From NCBI GenBank assembly GCA_903918315.1, contig CAIXEA010000114.1:1-53144 (forward strand): DNA of 53,144 nucleotides, written 5' to 3'. The notes under the pieces are model-generated. The model had not been told where the DNA came from. It ran no database searches and saw only the letters and a list, made by a program, of their open reading frames with translations. The stretch's first letter is position 1; each line of letters opens with the position of its first letter. A program made the translations under genes and the position numbers. Positions 34,277 through 42,919 of the stretch are shown here, one piece after another. This DNA comes from an uncultured Acetobacteraceae bacterium (GTDB lineage Bacteria; Pseudomonadota; Alphaproteobacteria; Acetobacterales; Acetobacteraceae).

Positions 34277-35632
34277 ATGCCGGCAACCGCAATCATCCTG
34301 GCGGCGGGACTGGGGACGCGGATGAAATCCGCGCTGCCCAAAACCCTGCACAAAATCGCCGGCCGCACGATGTTGCGCCATCTCCTGGCCAGTTGCGAAT
34401 CGGTCTTTGACCGGATCGTCGTGGTCTTGGGCCCCGACATGGACGCGGTCCGCCGTGAAGCCGAACCGCATGCCTGCGTGGTCCAGCACGACCGGCTGGG
34501 CACCGCCCATGCGGCCCTGCAGGCGGTGGACCATTTCGGCGATGGCGAAGTCGCGATCCTCTACGCCGACAATCCGCTGATCCGACCGGAGACGCTCCGC
34601 GCCATGCTGAACCGGCGGCGGAGCGGCGACGCCGGTCTGGAGGCAAGTCTGGGACTCCTTGCCTTTCGCCCAGCCGAACCGGCCCGCTACGGCCGGGTGG
34701 TCACCCGGGATGCCTTTGTCGAGCGGATCGTCGAATGGGCCGATGCGTCCGAGGATGAGCGGGCGATCGGGCTTTGCAACGCCGGCGTGCTGTGCGCGGC
34801 CGCGCCCGATATGGCGCGCTGGCTTCGGGCGGTTCGCAACGATAATGCCAAAGGCGAATATTACCTCACCGACGTTGTCGCATTGGCGCATGGGCAAGGA
34901 CGCCGGGTCGCGGCGATCGAAGCGCCGGCCGATGAGGTCGCGGGCGTCAATTCGCGGGTCGAACTGGCCGCGGCGGAAGCGGTGGTGCAAGCCTGGCTCC
35001 GCACCGCCGCCATGGATGGCGGTGTGACCATGGTCGATCCCGGCTCGGTCTTCCTGCAAGCGGACACGCAATTTGGGAGGGATGTCACCATCGAGCCGAA
35101 CGTGGTGTTCGGACCCAATGTATCCGTCGCGGAGGGTGCGGTCATTCGCGCCTGTTCGCATCTCGAGGGATGCGCCATCGGCCCCGGCTGCATCATAGGC
35201 CCCTTCGCACGCATCCGCCCGGGCTCGGTTCTGGGGCGGGATGTGCATATTGGCAATTTCGTCGAGCTGAAGGCCGCGACCCTTGCGGATGGGGTCAAGG
35301 CCAGCCACCTGACCTATCTGGGCGATGCCGATGTCGGCGAGGCCACCAATATCGGCGCCGGCACGATCACCTGCAATTACGACGGATATTTCAAACACCG
35401 CACCACGATCGGCGCCAACGCGTTCATCGGCTCCGACACCGCGCTGGTCGCCCCGGTGCATGTCGGCGATGGGGCGACCACCGCGGCGGGCAGTGTGATC
35501 ACCGAAGACGTGTTGCCCGGTGCCCTCGCTCTGGCCCGTGGCAGGCAGGTGCAAAAGCCCGGACGCGCCACGGCGATGCGTGCGGCCCTGCAATCGATTA
35601 AACAATCGGGCAAACAAAAGGATGGTCGTTGA
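34277..35632 (+). CDS. glmU: bifunctional GlcNAc-1-P uridyltransferase / GlcN-1-P acetyltransferase
   Basis: The 451-residue protein makes UDP-N-acetylglucosamine, the precursor of peptidoglycan and lipid A. The N-terminal pyrophosphorylase domain carries IILAAGLGTRMKSALPK and the LYADNPLI metal block. The C-terminal left-handed beta-helix (about 250-440) has hexapeptide repeats, with the acetyltransferase active region HLTYLGDADVGEATNIGAGT. Length is normal. Its stop TGA overlaps the glmS start by one base, so two steps of the same pathway are co-translated. Confidence 0.97.
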   Translation: MPATAIILAAGLGTRMKSALPKTLHKIAGRTMLRHLLASCESVFDRIVVVLGPDMDAVRREAEPHACVVQHDRLGTAHAALQAVDHFGDGEVAILYADNPLIRPETLRAMLNRRRSGDAGLEASLGLLAFRPAEPARYGRVVTRDAFVERIVEWADASEDERAIGLCNAGVLCAAAPDMARWLRAVRNDNAKGEYYLTDVVALAHGQGRRVAAIEAPADEVAGVNSRVELAAAEAVVQAWLRTAAMDGGVTMVDPGSVFLQADTQFGRDVTIEPNVVFGPNVSVAEGAVIRACSHLEGCAIGPGCIIGPFARIRPGSVLGRDVHIGNFVELKAATLADGVKASHLTYLGDADVGEATNIGAGTITCNYDGYFKHRTTIGANAFIGSDTALVAPVHVGDGATTAAGSVITEDVLPGALALARGRQVQKPGRATAMRAALQSIKQSGKQKDGR

Positions 35633-37455
35633 TGTGTGGGATCGTTGGTGTAATCGGGTCGCAGGCTGCCGCGCCCCTGATCCTTGAATCCCTGGGACGC
35701 CTCGAATACCGCGGCTACGACAGCGCCGGCATTGCCACATTGGTCAATGGCGCCATTGATCGCCGCCGGGCGGAAGGCAAGCTGTCGAACCTCGCCGCCA
35801 CGTTGAAGCTGGAACCTTTGGCCGGGGTAACGGGTATCGGCCATACCCGCTGGGCGACGCATGGAGCGCCGACAAAGAACAACGCCCACCCGCACGGGAC
35901 CGCCCGTGTGTCGCTGGTGCATAACGGTATCATCGAGAACCATGCCGAATTGCGGGCCGAACTCGAATCCGCCGGCCAGATCTTCGCCTCCGAAACCGAT
36001 ACCGAGACCGTGGCCCAACTCGTGGATCTCAATCTGCGGCGCGGCATGCAACCGATCGAGGCCGCCGGCGCGGCGTTGCGCCGGTTGGAAGGGGCGTATG
36101 CTCTGGCCATGATTTTCGCCGGCCATCCCGAGCTGATGGTCGTCGCCCAACACGGCGCGCCCTTGGCGGTGGGGTTCGGCGATGATGAGATGTTCGTCGG
36201 CTCCGACGGGCTGGCGCTGGCCCCCCTGACCCGCCGTATCGCCTATCTGGAAGATGGTGACTGGGCCGTGGTGGATCGCCAGGGGGCACAGTTTTTCAAC
36301 ATGGCCGGGGAGGCCGTGCAACGCGACGCCAAGCTCACCCGCCTGACCGGTGCGGCCATTGGCAAGGGCAATTTTCGCCACTTCATGGAGAAGGAGCTCC
36401 ATGAGCATCCCGCGGTTATCGGCGACACCCTGCACCGGATGATCGATCCGGGGACGCGCGCGGTGACACTCCCCACCCTCGGCATCGATTTCGCCACCTT
36501 GCCCCGCATCACCATGAGTGCCTGCGGGAGCGCCTTCTACGCCGGGCTGGTCGGGCGCTGGTGGTTTGAGGCGATGGCCCGCATCCCGATGGATGGCGAT
36601 GTGGCCAGCGAATTCCGCTACCGTACGCCCCCGATGCCGCCCGGCGGCCTCGGTCTGCTGGTGTCCCAGTCCGGCGAAACCGCCGATACCCTCGCCGCGC
36701 TGCGTTACATGCGTGAGAACGGTCAGAAGGTCCTGTCGATCCTGAACGTGCCGGAAAGCAGCATGGCCCGCGAAAGCGACGCCGTGCTCGAAACCGTCGC
36801 CGGTCCGGAAATCGGGGTCGCCAGCACCAAGGCCTTCACGGCGCAGTTATCCGTGCTGGCCTGCCTGGCCCTGGCGGCCGGCCGGGCGCGCGGGGCCATC
36901 ACCGCGGCCGAGGAAGCCGCCATGACCCAGGCTCTGTTAGAAGTGCCCAGCCGCGCGGCAGAAGTGCTGGAGAACGACGCCGCCATCAAAGCCATCGCGG
37001 AACGCGTGGCGAAAGCCCGGGACGTGCTGTATCTCGGCCGCGGCAATTGCTATCCGATCGCCCTGGAGGGCGCGCTGAAACTCAAGGAAATCAGCTATAT
37101 CCACGCCGAAGGCTATGCCGCCGGGGAGATGAAGCATGGACCGATCGCCCTGATCGATGCCCAGGTCCCGGTGATCGCGATCGTGCCCTCGGGTCCGTTG
37201 TTCGAAAAGACCGCGTCCAACGTGCAGGAAGCCGCGGCACGTGGCGGGCAGGTGATCGTATTCTCCGACGCCGCCGGCGCGGCGAAGCTGAAGGGCATTG
37301 CGGTGGAAACGGTGATCCTGCCGGCGGTCGACCCCTTCGTGGCGCCGATCCTGTATGCCATTCCGGTGCAGATGCTGGCGTATTATGTGGCGGTGCTGAA
37401 GGGCACCGACGTGGATCAGCCACGCAATCTGGCGAAGTCCGTTACGGTCGAATAG
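35632..37455 (+). CDS. glmS: glutamine--fructose-6-phosphate aminotransferase
   Basis: The 607-residue enzyme makes glucosamine-6-phosphate from fructose-6-phosphate and glutamine, the first committed step to UDP-GlcNAc. It starts MCGIVGVIG, so Cys1 of the mature protein is the glutaminase nucleophile. TRWATHG and HNGIIENH complete the glutaminase site. Two SIS domains follow (SACGSAFYAG, SQSGETADTLAAL, YLGRGNCYPIALEG). The C-terminal DQPRNLAKSVTVE is the conserved end that closes over the sugar. I start at 35632; the glutaminase mechanism requires Met-Cys there. Confidence 0.97.
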   Translation: MCGIVGVIGSQAAAPLILESLGRLEYRGYDSAGIATLVNGAIDRRRAEGKLSNLAATLKLEPLAGVTGIGHTRWATHGAPTKNNAHPHGTARVSLVHNGIIENHAELRAELESAGQIFASETDTETVAQLVDLNLRRGMQPIEAAGAALRRLEGAYALAMIFAGHPELMVVAQHGAPLAVGFGDDEMFVGSDGLALAPLTRRIAYLEDGDWAVVDRQGAQFFNMAGEAVQRDAKLTRLTGAAIGKGNFRHFMEKELHEHPAVIGDTLHRMIDPGTRAVTLPTLGIDFATLPRITMSACGSAFYAGLVGRWWFEAMARIPMDGDVASEFRYRTPPMPPGGLGLLVSQSGETADTLAALRYMRENGQKVLSILNVPESSMARESDAVLETVAGPEIGVASTKAFTAQLSVLACLALAAGRARGAITAAEEAAMTQALLEVPSRAAEVLENDAAIKAIAERVAKARDVLYLGRGNCYPIALEGALKLKEISYIHAEGYAAGEMKHGPIALIDAQVPVIAIVPSGPLFEKTASNVQEAAARGGQVIVFSDAAGAAKLKGIAVETVILPAVDPFVAPILYAIPVQMLAYYVAVLKGTDVDQPRNLAKSVTVE

Positions 37456-37502
37456 CCCGCGGGCGCCAGCCGAACCAACGAGCGAGACGTCCTGACGCCG
37501 CT

Positions 37503-38411
37503 TCAGACCGTCAGCGTGCCGCGCATCACCGGCACGCAGGACCCGGCGACGGTCGCCAGGACCGCGCCCTCCGCCGTTTTGCGGGCACCGCCGATGATCA
37601 GGCTCGGGCGGCCCATTTCGATCCCTTGCTCGATTTCGAAATGCAAGGCGACGTCCTCACCCGGTGCCAAGGACGTCAGCAACGCCGACAAGGCCGCATT
37701 GGCCGCACCGGTGGCCGGATCCTCCATCACACCGGCCAGGGGCGCGAACATGCGGGTGCGTAGCGTCGTCGCATCACCGTCGCGGCGCACATACAGATGC
37801 AGCGCAAAGCGCAGTTCCAGCCCGGGGAATTGCGCGGAGGCCTGCTGAAACGCCGCGATATTGGGCTGCGCCCGCGCCAGGGCTTCCAGACTCGCGATCT
37901 CCGCGATCACGAATGCTGTGCCGACCGAGGCAATCAGCGGTGTGTGCGCGTTCGTGAGGATATCGTTGACGGACAGGCCGGCGCAGGCGGCGATCACCTC
38001 CGTCGGCACACCATCGGAAATGGTCAAAGAGCGGGGGGCCGAGATGCGGGCGCCGCTGATCGCTTTGTCCGTTCCCCGAAGAATATGCACCCGCACGAGG
38101 CCGGCCAGTTCCTCAAACGTGTAATGCTCGGGCGGATTGGGGTCCTGCCCCGCCAGCACGAAACCGGTGCCCACATTCGGATGGCCCGCGAATGGCAGTT
38201 CCCCGCGCGGCGTGAAGATGCGGACCTTGGCGTGGTTCCTGGGGTTGTCAGGCGGGAGGACGAAGGTCGTTTCCGATAAATTGAACTCCGCCGCGATGGA
38301 TTGCATCTGGGCGTCCGTCAGGCCCGCCGCGTTGGGAAACACAGCCAAGGGATTGCCGCCGAAGCGCTGGTCGGTGAAGACGTCGACGGTGACGAAATCG
38401 TAGCTGGGCAT
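37503..38411 (-). CDS. PhzF family isomerase
   Basis: The 302-residue protein has the PhzF fold (two diaminopimelate-epimerase-like domains). DVFTDQRFGGNPLAVF at the N-terminus and LSETTFVLPP, with the conserved catalytic Glu, are the best markers; FAGHPNVGTGFVLA and MEDPATGAANAAL follow. PhzF itself isomerises a phenazine precursor, but most members act in unknown metabolism. No other phenazine genes are nearby. I choose the ATG at 38411; an ATG four codons upstream is possible. It converges on glmS, 47 bases away. Confidence 0.9.
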   Translation of the reverse strand: MPSYDFVTVDVFTDQRFGGNPLAVFPNAAGLTDAQMQSIAAEFNLSETTFVLPPDNPRNHAKVRIFTPRGELPFAGHPNVGTGFVLAGQDPNPPEHYTFEELAGLVRVHILRGTDKAISGARISAPRSLTISDGVPTEVIAACAGLSVNDILTNAHTPLIASVGTAFVIAEIASLEALARAQPNIAAFQQASAQFPGLELRFALHLYVRRDGDATTLRTRMFAPLAGVMEDPATGAANAALSALLTSLAPGEDVALHFEIEQGIEMGRPSLIIGGARKTAEGAVLATVAGSCVPVMRGTLTV

Positions 38412-38474
38412 GATGCCTCCCATGGATGCGTGACATTCGGTCGCATGACAAAGCTGGGCCCGGGCCAGCGCGGA

Positions 38475-39362
38475 TCAAGCCCGGCTGTTGGGTCGATTCA
38501 AAATGGCGCGCACGAAAGTGCACAGATTCCCGCCCGGGAACAAATGCCCCGCGACCCCTGCCCGCTCCGCCGCCTGCAGGTCGGTGGCCTGGTCGCCGAT
38601 CATGATGCAACGATCGGGGTTGAGGTCCCAGGCCCGGATCAGATCCAGCAGCATCCCCGGCGCCGGCTTGCGCCAGTCGCTGACACGGCGATAGGCGGGA
38701 ACCAAGGCGTCCTCGTGATAAGGGCAGTAGCGGACATCGTCGATGGTGCCGCCCACGGCACGCGCCGCGTCGGCGATCCAGTCCAGCAAGTGACGGACAT
38801 CGTCCTCGGTATATTTCCCCCGCGCCACGCCGGACTGGTTCGTGACGATGAACACATGCCAACCGGCGCGCGTGGCCAGCCGGATCGCGTCCAGGGCGCC
38901 GTCCATCCATTCGAAGCGATCACGGCTGCCGACATAGCCATGATCGACGTTGATCACCCCGTCGCGGTCCAGGAACAGCGCCGGGCGTTCCGGCCAGGTC
39001 ACATGATCGAGTCCCGGCGGCGGCAGAGCGTCGCCCGGCCGGGCAACGCTGACACCGGGCAGAGCAAAGACAGCGCCCGCCGCCGCCGCGGCCAGCACAT
39101 CGCCCACATTCCCGGCGAAGGGCTCCGTGGAGGCACAGGCCAGGAAACGGTCCTGCAACACGGCCTCCGCCAGGGTGGCGACGACGTCCAGACGCGCGGG
39201 GCGCGGCAGGGATGCGGCGATCGGTGCCGTTGCCAGGGGCGCATCGGTCAGCACGACGAATTCGGCCACACCGAAGCGCTGCATTTCCCGCAGGAACGGA
39301 ACCAGCGACGCCGGCTCTGCCCCGAGCCGGACCACGCACTGGCGGATCGTCGCTTGCATCAC
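38475..39362 (-). CDS. HAD-IIIA phosphatase with extra N-terminal domain (GmhB-like)
   Basis: Residues 125-295 form a histidinol/heptose-bisphosphate phosphatase-type HAD domain: nucleophile Asp132 and Asp134 in LFLDRDGVIN, VTNQSGVARG as motif II, RKPAPGM and MIGDQATDLQAA. This is the GmhB fold, which removes the 7-phosphate from heptose-1,7-bisphosphate for LPS core. The zinc loop is altered: the usual second Cys-x-Cys is replaced (VSDWRKP), though CPYH is kept. The first 125 residues look like a degraded nucleotidyltransferase-type domain with no clear active site. It overlaps the CNNM gene stop by four bases. Confidence 0.8.
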   Translation of the reverse strand: MMQATIRQCVVRLGAEPASLVPFLREMQRFGVAEFVVLTDAPLATAPIAASLPRPARLDVVATLAEAVLQDRFLACASTEPFAGNVGDVLAAAAAGAVFALPGVSVARPGDALPPPGLDHVTWPERPALFLDRDGVINVDHGYVGSRDRFEWMDGALDAIRLATRAGWHVFIVTNQSGVARGKYTEDDVRHLLDWIADAARAVGGTIDDVRYCPYHEDALVPAYRRVSDWRKPAPGMLLDLIRAWDLNPDRCIMIGDQATDLQAAERAGVAGHLFPGGNLCTFVRAILNRPNSRA

Positions 39363-40660
39363 GCCGCGTCCGCGACCACATCCCGGCTGGCCCGGACCTT
39401 GTCCACCCGGCGCCCATCCATTTCCAGAACCTCAAACAACCAGCCGGCAAACACGATCCGATCCCCCGCATGCGGCACCCGCCGCAACAGCGCCAACAGC
39501 AGACCGGCCAGGGTATGATAGCTGCCCTCGGCCGGCAGATCGGGCAGGCCCAGGCGGGCCTTCAGTTCATCGACCGGCATCATGCCGTCCATCAAAAGAG
39601 TGGTCTCACCATCTGGACCGGTCGAGCTGACCTGGGTTTCCGAGTCCGTGGGATCGCCGACGATGGCCTCCAGCACATCGGCCGCGGTCACCACGCCTTC
39701 AAAACTGCCATACTCATCCATCACGAGCGCGAGGCCGAGCACGTCGGATTTCAAGCGTTCCAGCGCGTCCAGTGCCGTGACGGTGTCCGGCACGATAATC
39801 GGCTGGCGCAACGCCGCACCGACGGACAATTCGCCCCCGCTGAGAATGCGGTCGAGCAGGTCCTTGGCCTGCACCACACCCACGACGTTGTCGATGGACC
39901 CGTCACAGACCACGAACCGCGAATGCGGCGCGGCCTTGAGCGTGGCGGCGATATCCTTGGGGGGATCGGTGCGATCGATCCAATGCAGCTCGGTGCGCGG
40001 GGTCATGATGGCCCGCACGGGCTTGTCGGCAAGGCGGAGGACCCGCTCGATCATGTCCCGCTCTTCATGCTCCAGCACGCCGGACTGGGTTCCCTCGGCC
40101 AGGAGCATTTTCAGTTCCTCCTCGGTCACCGACTGCGCCGGCGCCCGATGCAAGCCCATCAGACGCAGGATCAGCCCGGACGAGGCCCCCAGCAACCACA
40201 CCGCCGGGGCCGCCAGAACCGCCATCCGCGCGATCGGCCGCGCGACCCGGCTCGCGGTCATTTCGGGATTCCGCAGCGCGAGATGCTTGGGCACGAGCTC
40301 CCCGATGACCAATGTCAAATAGGTGGTCACAATCACGACCACGGTCAACGACAACGTCTCCGCCGCCGGCGCGAGGGAGGGAAAGGTTTCCAGCCAGTCC
40401 TGCAGGTGGGACGCGATTCGGGCGCCGCCGAACACGCCGGTCAGAACACTGATCAGCGTAATCCCGATCTGGACGGTGGGGAGGAAAAGCTGCGGATCCT
40501 CTGCCAGGGCACGGGCGGCTTTGGCGCCGACGACGCCCTTGCTTTCCAGAACGGCGAGCCGCGCGCGGCGAACCGAGACGAGTGCCAACTCGCTCATGGA
40601 GAACAGACCGTTCAGCACGATCAAGAGCAGGATGATGAGGATTTCGAACGTGATACCCAT
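39359..40660 (-). CDS. CNNM/CorC-type transporter-associated protein
   Basis: The 433-residue protein has the three-part layout of hemolysin-C/CorC/CNNM proteins. A DUF21 membrane domain with four hydrophobic segments (about 1-195) comes first, with GELVPKHLAL at its end. A CBS pair follows (about 215-335, starting IMTPRTELHWID and including LVMDEYGSFEGVVT). The CorC_HlyC domain closes the protein. Members affect Mg2+ and Co2+ efflux or homeostasis; the hemolysin name is historical. Its stop overlaps the start of the phosphatase gene, so both are probably transcribed together. Confidence 0.92.
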   Translation of the reverse strand: MGITFEILIILLLIVLNGLFSMSELALVSVRRARLAVLESKGVVGAKAARALAEDPQLFLPTVQIGITLISVLTGVFGGARIASHLQDWLETFPSLAPAAETLSLTVVVIVTTYLTLVIGELVPKHLALRNPEMTASRVARPIARMAVLAAPAVWLLGASSGLILRLMGLHRAPAQSVTEEELKMLLAEGTQSGVLEHEERDMIERVLRLADKPVRAIMTPRTELHWIDRTDPPKDIAATLKAAPHSRFVVCDGSIDNVVGVVQAKDLLDRILSGGELSVGAALRQPIIVPDTVTALDALERLKSDVLGLALVMDEYGSFEGVVTAADVLEAIVGDPTDSETQVSSTGPDGETTLLMDGMMPVDELKARLGLPDLPAEGSYHTLAGLLLALLRRVPHAGDRIVFAGWLFEVLEMDGRRVDKVRASRDVVADAA

Positions 40661-40831
40661 GATGTCGCTGTAACGCGGTCCTTATTCTATCGCCGGGACA
40701 GGATAGCACTTCGGCGGTCGGAACGGCATGAGGATGTGTTGCAGCCGCATACTATCATGTGGTGAGAATTATCTTGTTTTCTGTTTTTCATTCATGGTTT
40801 GTTAACCTCTGCAAAACAAGGGGAATACACC
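40661..40831. promoter_or_regulatory. divergent intergenic region upstream of sugar-acid genes
   Basis: This 171-base gap separates the divergent CNNM and small coiled-protein genes. Its right half (about 40750-40830) is unusually AT-rich for the window, with several short T runs, which suits a promoter. AAGGGGA ends 7 bases before the ATG at 40832. No clear operator palindrome is visible. Confidence 0.35.
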
Positions 40832-41134
40832 ATGCGCACGCATGCAACGGCAACTATCATCGATTTTCCCGCGCGCCCGCCGGCCGATCGGCTCGCCGCC
40901 GCCTTGGCCAAACTCTCCGCCGCCATGACCGAACAACGGGAGGCCGTCGCCTCCTGGCGCGCGGCCCTGGGGGATCTGGCCGTCACCAGTCAGGCGATCG
41001 GGCATGATCTGTCCGACCTCCAGCACAGCCTGACCAAACTGGGGCAGACCGTTGCCACCCTGCATGATGATGCCACGGCGACCATCGACTGGGCCGACGC
41101 CACGTTGGCATGCGGGGTTGCGCCCCGGCACTGA
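40832..41134 (+). CDS. small coiled-coil protein, unknown
   Basis: The 100-residue protein has the strongest ribosome site in this part of the window (AAGGGGA), which is the main reason for calling it real. The sequence is mostly helical: DRLAAALAKLSAAMTEQ and HSLTKLGQTVATLHDD have the heptad pattern of a coiled coil. There is no signal peptide or membrane segment. I recognise no family. It precedes the aldolase by 38 bases and may share its transcript. Confidence 0.6.
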   Translation: MRTHATATIIDFPARPPADRLAAALAKLSAAMTEQREAVASWRAALGDLAVTSQAIGHDLSDLQHSLTKLGQTVATLHDDATATIDWADATLACGVAPRH

Positions 41135-41172
41135 TCTCGGTTTGGTACGGCCTCGCCGACAGGAGCCCTACG

Positions 41173-41793
41173 ATGCCGGACCACAGGCTGATCACCACCC
41201 TTCGCGCCGCACGGGTCGTCCCCGTGGTTCGCACAAGCTCAGCCCGTCTCGCCGAGACAGCAGTGACCTGGCTCCGCGATGCGGGGATCCGCATCTTTGA
41301 GATCACGCTGACCATCCCCGACGCACTCCCGCTCCTGCGCGATCTCGCAACCGACCCTGATCTGCTCATCGGCGCCGGCACCGTGACGGATGCGGCGGCG
41401 GCGGAGCGGTGCCTGAACGCCGGCGCCCGGTTCATCGTCGCGCCCTGGGTCGATGCAACGCTCGCCGCCCCGTGCCGCGCGGCGGACGCCGCGCTGATGC
41501 TCGGCGCCCTGACCCCCACCGAAGTGCGCGCGGCGCTGGCAGCCGGGGCCGATGTGGTCAAGGTGTTTCCGGCGGCGTCGGTTGGCGGCCCGGGCCATGT
41601 GAAGGCGCTGGCGAGTGTGCTGCCGGGCGTCGCATTCTGCCCGACCGGCGGCGTGGAGCCCGGTCACGTCGCGGCCTATCTCGCCGCCGGGGCGGCCTTC
41701 GTCGGCATGGGCGGCGCCTTGGTCGATGAGCGCCGCATCGCCGTCGGCGACCGCGCGGCCATCCAGGAAGTGGCCCGGCAGGTGCTGGCATGA
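41173..41793 (+). CDS. eda: KDPG-type aldolase
   Basis: The 206-residue class I aldolase splits 2-keto-3-deoxy-6-phosphogluconate (or the galactonate/4-hydroxy-2-oxoglutarate analogue) to pyruvate and an aldehyde phosphate. Glu43 lies in FEITLTIP and the Schiff-base lysine is Lys130 in DVVKVFPA. The arginine found after the Glu in E. coli Eda is Thr here, as in DgoA-like and bifunctional members. AGGAG lies 8 bases before the ATG. It overlaps the kinase gene by four bases. Together they convert KDG to pyruvate and glyceraldehyde-3-phosphate. Confidence 0.9.
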   Translation: MPDHRLITTLRAARVVPVVRTSSARLAETAVTWLRDAGIRIFEITLTIPDALPLLRDLATDPDLLIGAGTVTDAAAAERCLNAGARFIVAPWVDATLAAPCRAADAALMLGALTPTEVRAALAAGADVVKVFPAASVGGPGHVKALASVLPGVAFCPTGGVEPGHVAAYLAAGAAFVGMGGALVDERRIAVGDRAAIQEVARQVLA

Positions 41794-42716
41794 GCGTCGA
41801 TCTGCTCTGCCTCGGCGAGCCGATGCTGGAATTCAACCAGCGCCCGCAATCACCCGACGGCGGGCGGTTCTATTTGGAAGGCCACGGTGGCGACACGTCC
41901 AACGCCGCCATCGCGGCCGCCCGCCAGGGTGCGCGCGTGGGCATGATGACCGCCATCGGCCGGGATATGCCAGGCGATAGCTTCATGGCCCTATGGGCAC
42001 GGGAAGGCGTCGACACATCCTCCGTCATCCGTACCGACCGGGGTCCGACCGGGGTCTACTTCGTCACTCATGACGCAGACGGACATCATTTTCTGCACTA
42101 CCGCACCGGATCCGCCGCGTCGCACTATGGCCCGGCCGATGTGCCGCGGGACGCGATCGCGCAAGCGCGGATGCTCTTCACATCGGGCATCAGCATGGGC
42201 CTGTCGGCCACGGCCTGCGATGCCGTCTTCGCCGCCATCGACAGTGCCAGGTGTCATGGGGTGGCCGTCGCATTCGACACCAATTACCGCCCGAAACTCT
42301 GGCCCCCCGCGCGTGCGGCCGCGGTGATGCATGCGGCCATGGCGCGCGCGGACTTCGCGATGCCCGGGGTCGAGGATGTGCAGCTCCTCACCGGCCTGAC
42401 CGATCCGGATGCGATGCTGGATTTCTATCTGAACCTCGGTTGCAAGGTGGTGGTCCTGAAAATGGGCGCGGCCGGAGCCTATCTGGCAACCGCGGCGCAA
42501 CGGCACCGGATCCCCGCTTTTCCGGTCGAGGCCGTCGATGCGACCGGGGCCGGCGACACCTTCTGCGGGTCGTTCCTGGCCCGCATCCTCGCCGGGGATG
42601 ATAGCAACGAGGCAGCTCGTTATGCGGTGACGGCCGCCGCGCTGAAATGCACGGGTTACGGTGCCGTGGGCCCGATTCCAACGGCCGCGGCCGTGATGGC
42701 CGCGCTGCGGCGATAA
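41790..42716 (+). CDS. kdgK: PfkB family 2-keto-3-deoxygluconate kinase
   Basis: The 308-residue ribokinase-type enzyme has the N-terminal GHGGDTSNAAIAAARQG substrate block and the C-terminal ATP site DATGAGDTFCGSF with the catalytic Asp. The sequence LCLGEPMLEFNQ fits KdgK. It phosphorylates 2-keto-3-deoxygluconate (or galactonate) to the substrate of the coupled aldolase upstream. The ATG lies within the aldolase stop (ATGA). The next gene in the same direction is a sugar-acid-type transporter. Confidence 0.88.
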   Translation: MSVDLLCLGEPMLEFNQRPQSPDGGRFYLEGHGGDTSNAAIAAARQGARVGMMTAIGRDMPGDSFMALWAREGVDTSSVIRTDRGPTGVYFVTHDADGHHFLHYRTGSAASHYGPADVPRDAIAQARMLFTSGISMGLSATACDAVFAAIDSARCHGVAVAFDTNYRPKLWPPARAAAVMHAAMARADFAMPGVEDVQLLTGLTDPDAMLDFYLNLGCKVVVLKMGAAGAYLATAAQRHRIPAFPVEAVDATGAGDTFCGSFLARILAGDDSNEAARYAVTAAALKCTGYGAVGPIPTAAAVMAALRR

Positions 42717-42919
42717 GCGGTCCGTTACTGCTATGCGGCGGCAGGCCGGGCAGGCCGGACCATGTCGCGGGTCCGGTGCCATCGTTGGCGCGTCCCCCAT
42801 GATGGATGCAACGCCACCATACCACCCCCGCACCCCGCGCGCTGGTGCGCAAGCCGACGGGTGCTAGCGTCGCGCCAGGAAACGTCCCGCCAATAACACT
42901 CCCACGAAGGAGCTGGGCC
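42717..42919. other. intergenic gap, kdgK to MFS
   Basis: These 203 bases contain no convincing gene. A GC-rich self-complementary patch (GGCCGGGCAGGCCGG near 42746-42760) could be an attenuating hairpin. AAGGAG lies 8 bases before the MFS ATG. Confidence 0.4.

Noticed and set aside
37456-37502. Terminator between glmS and the PhzF gene
   Set aside because: A short GCCCGCGGGC palindrome exists at the glmS end, but it has no loop space and no T run.
38301-40765. Plus-strand frames over the PhzF, GmhB and CNNM genes
   Set aside because: They cover three well-supported genes on the other strand and show no domain.
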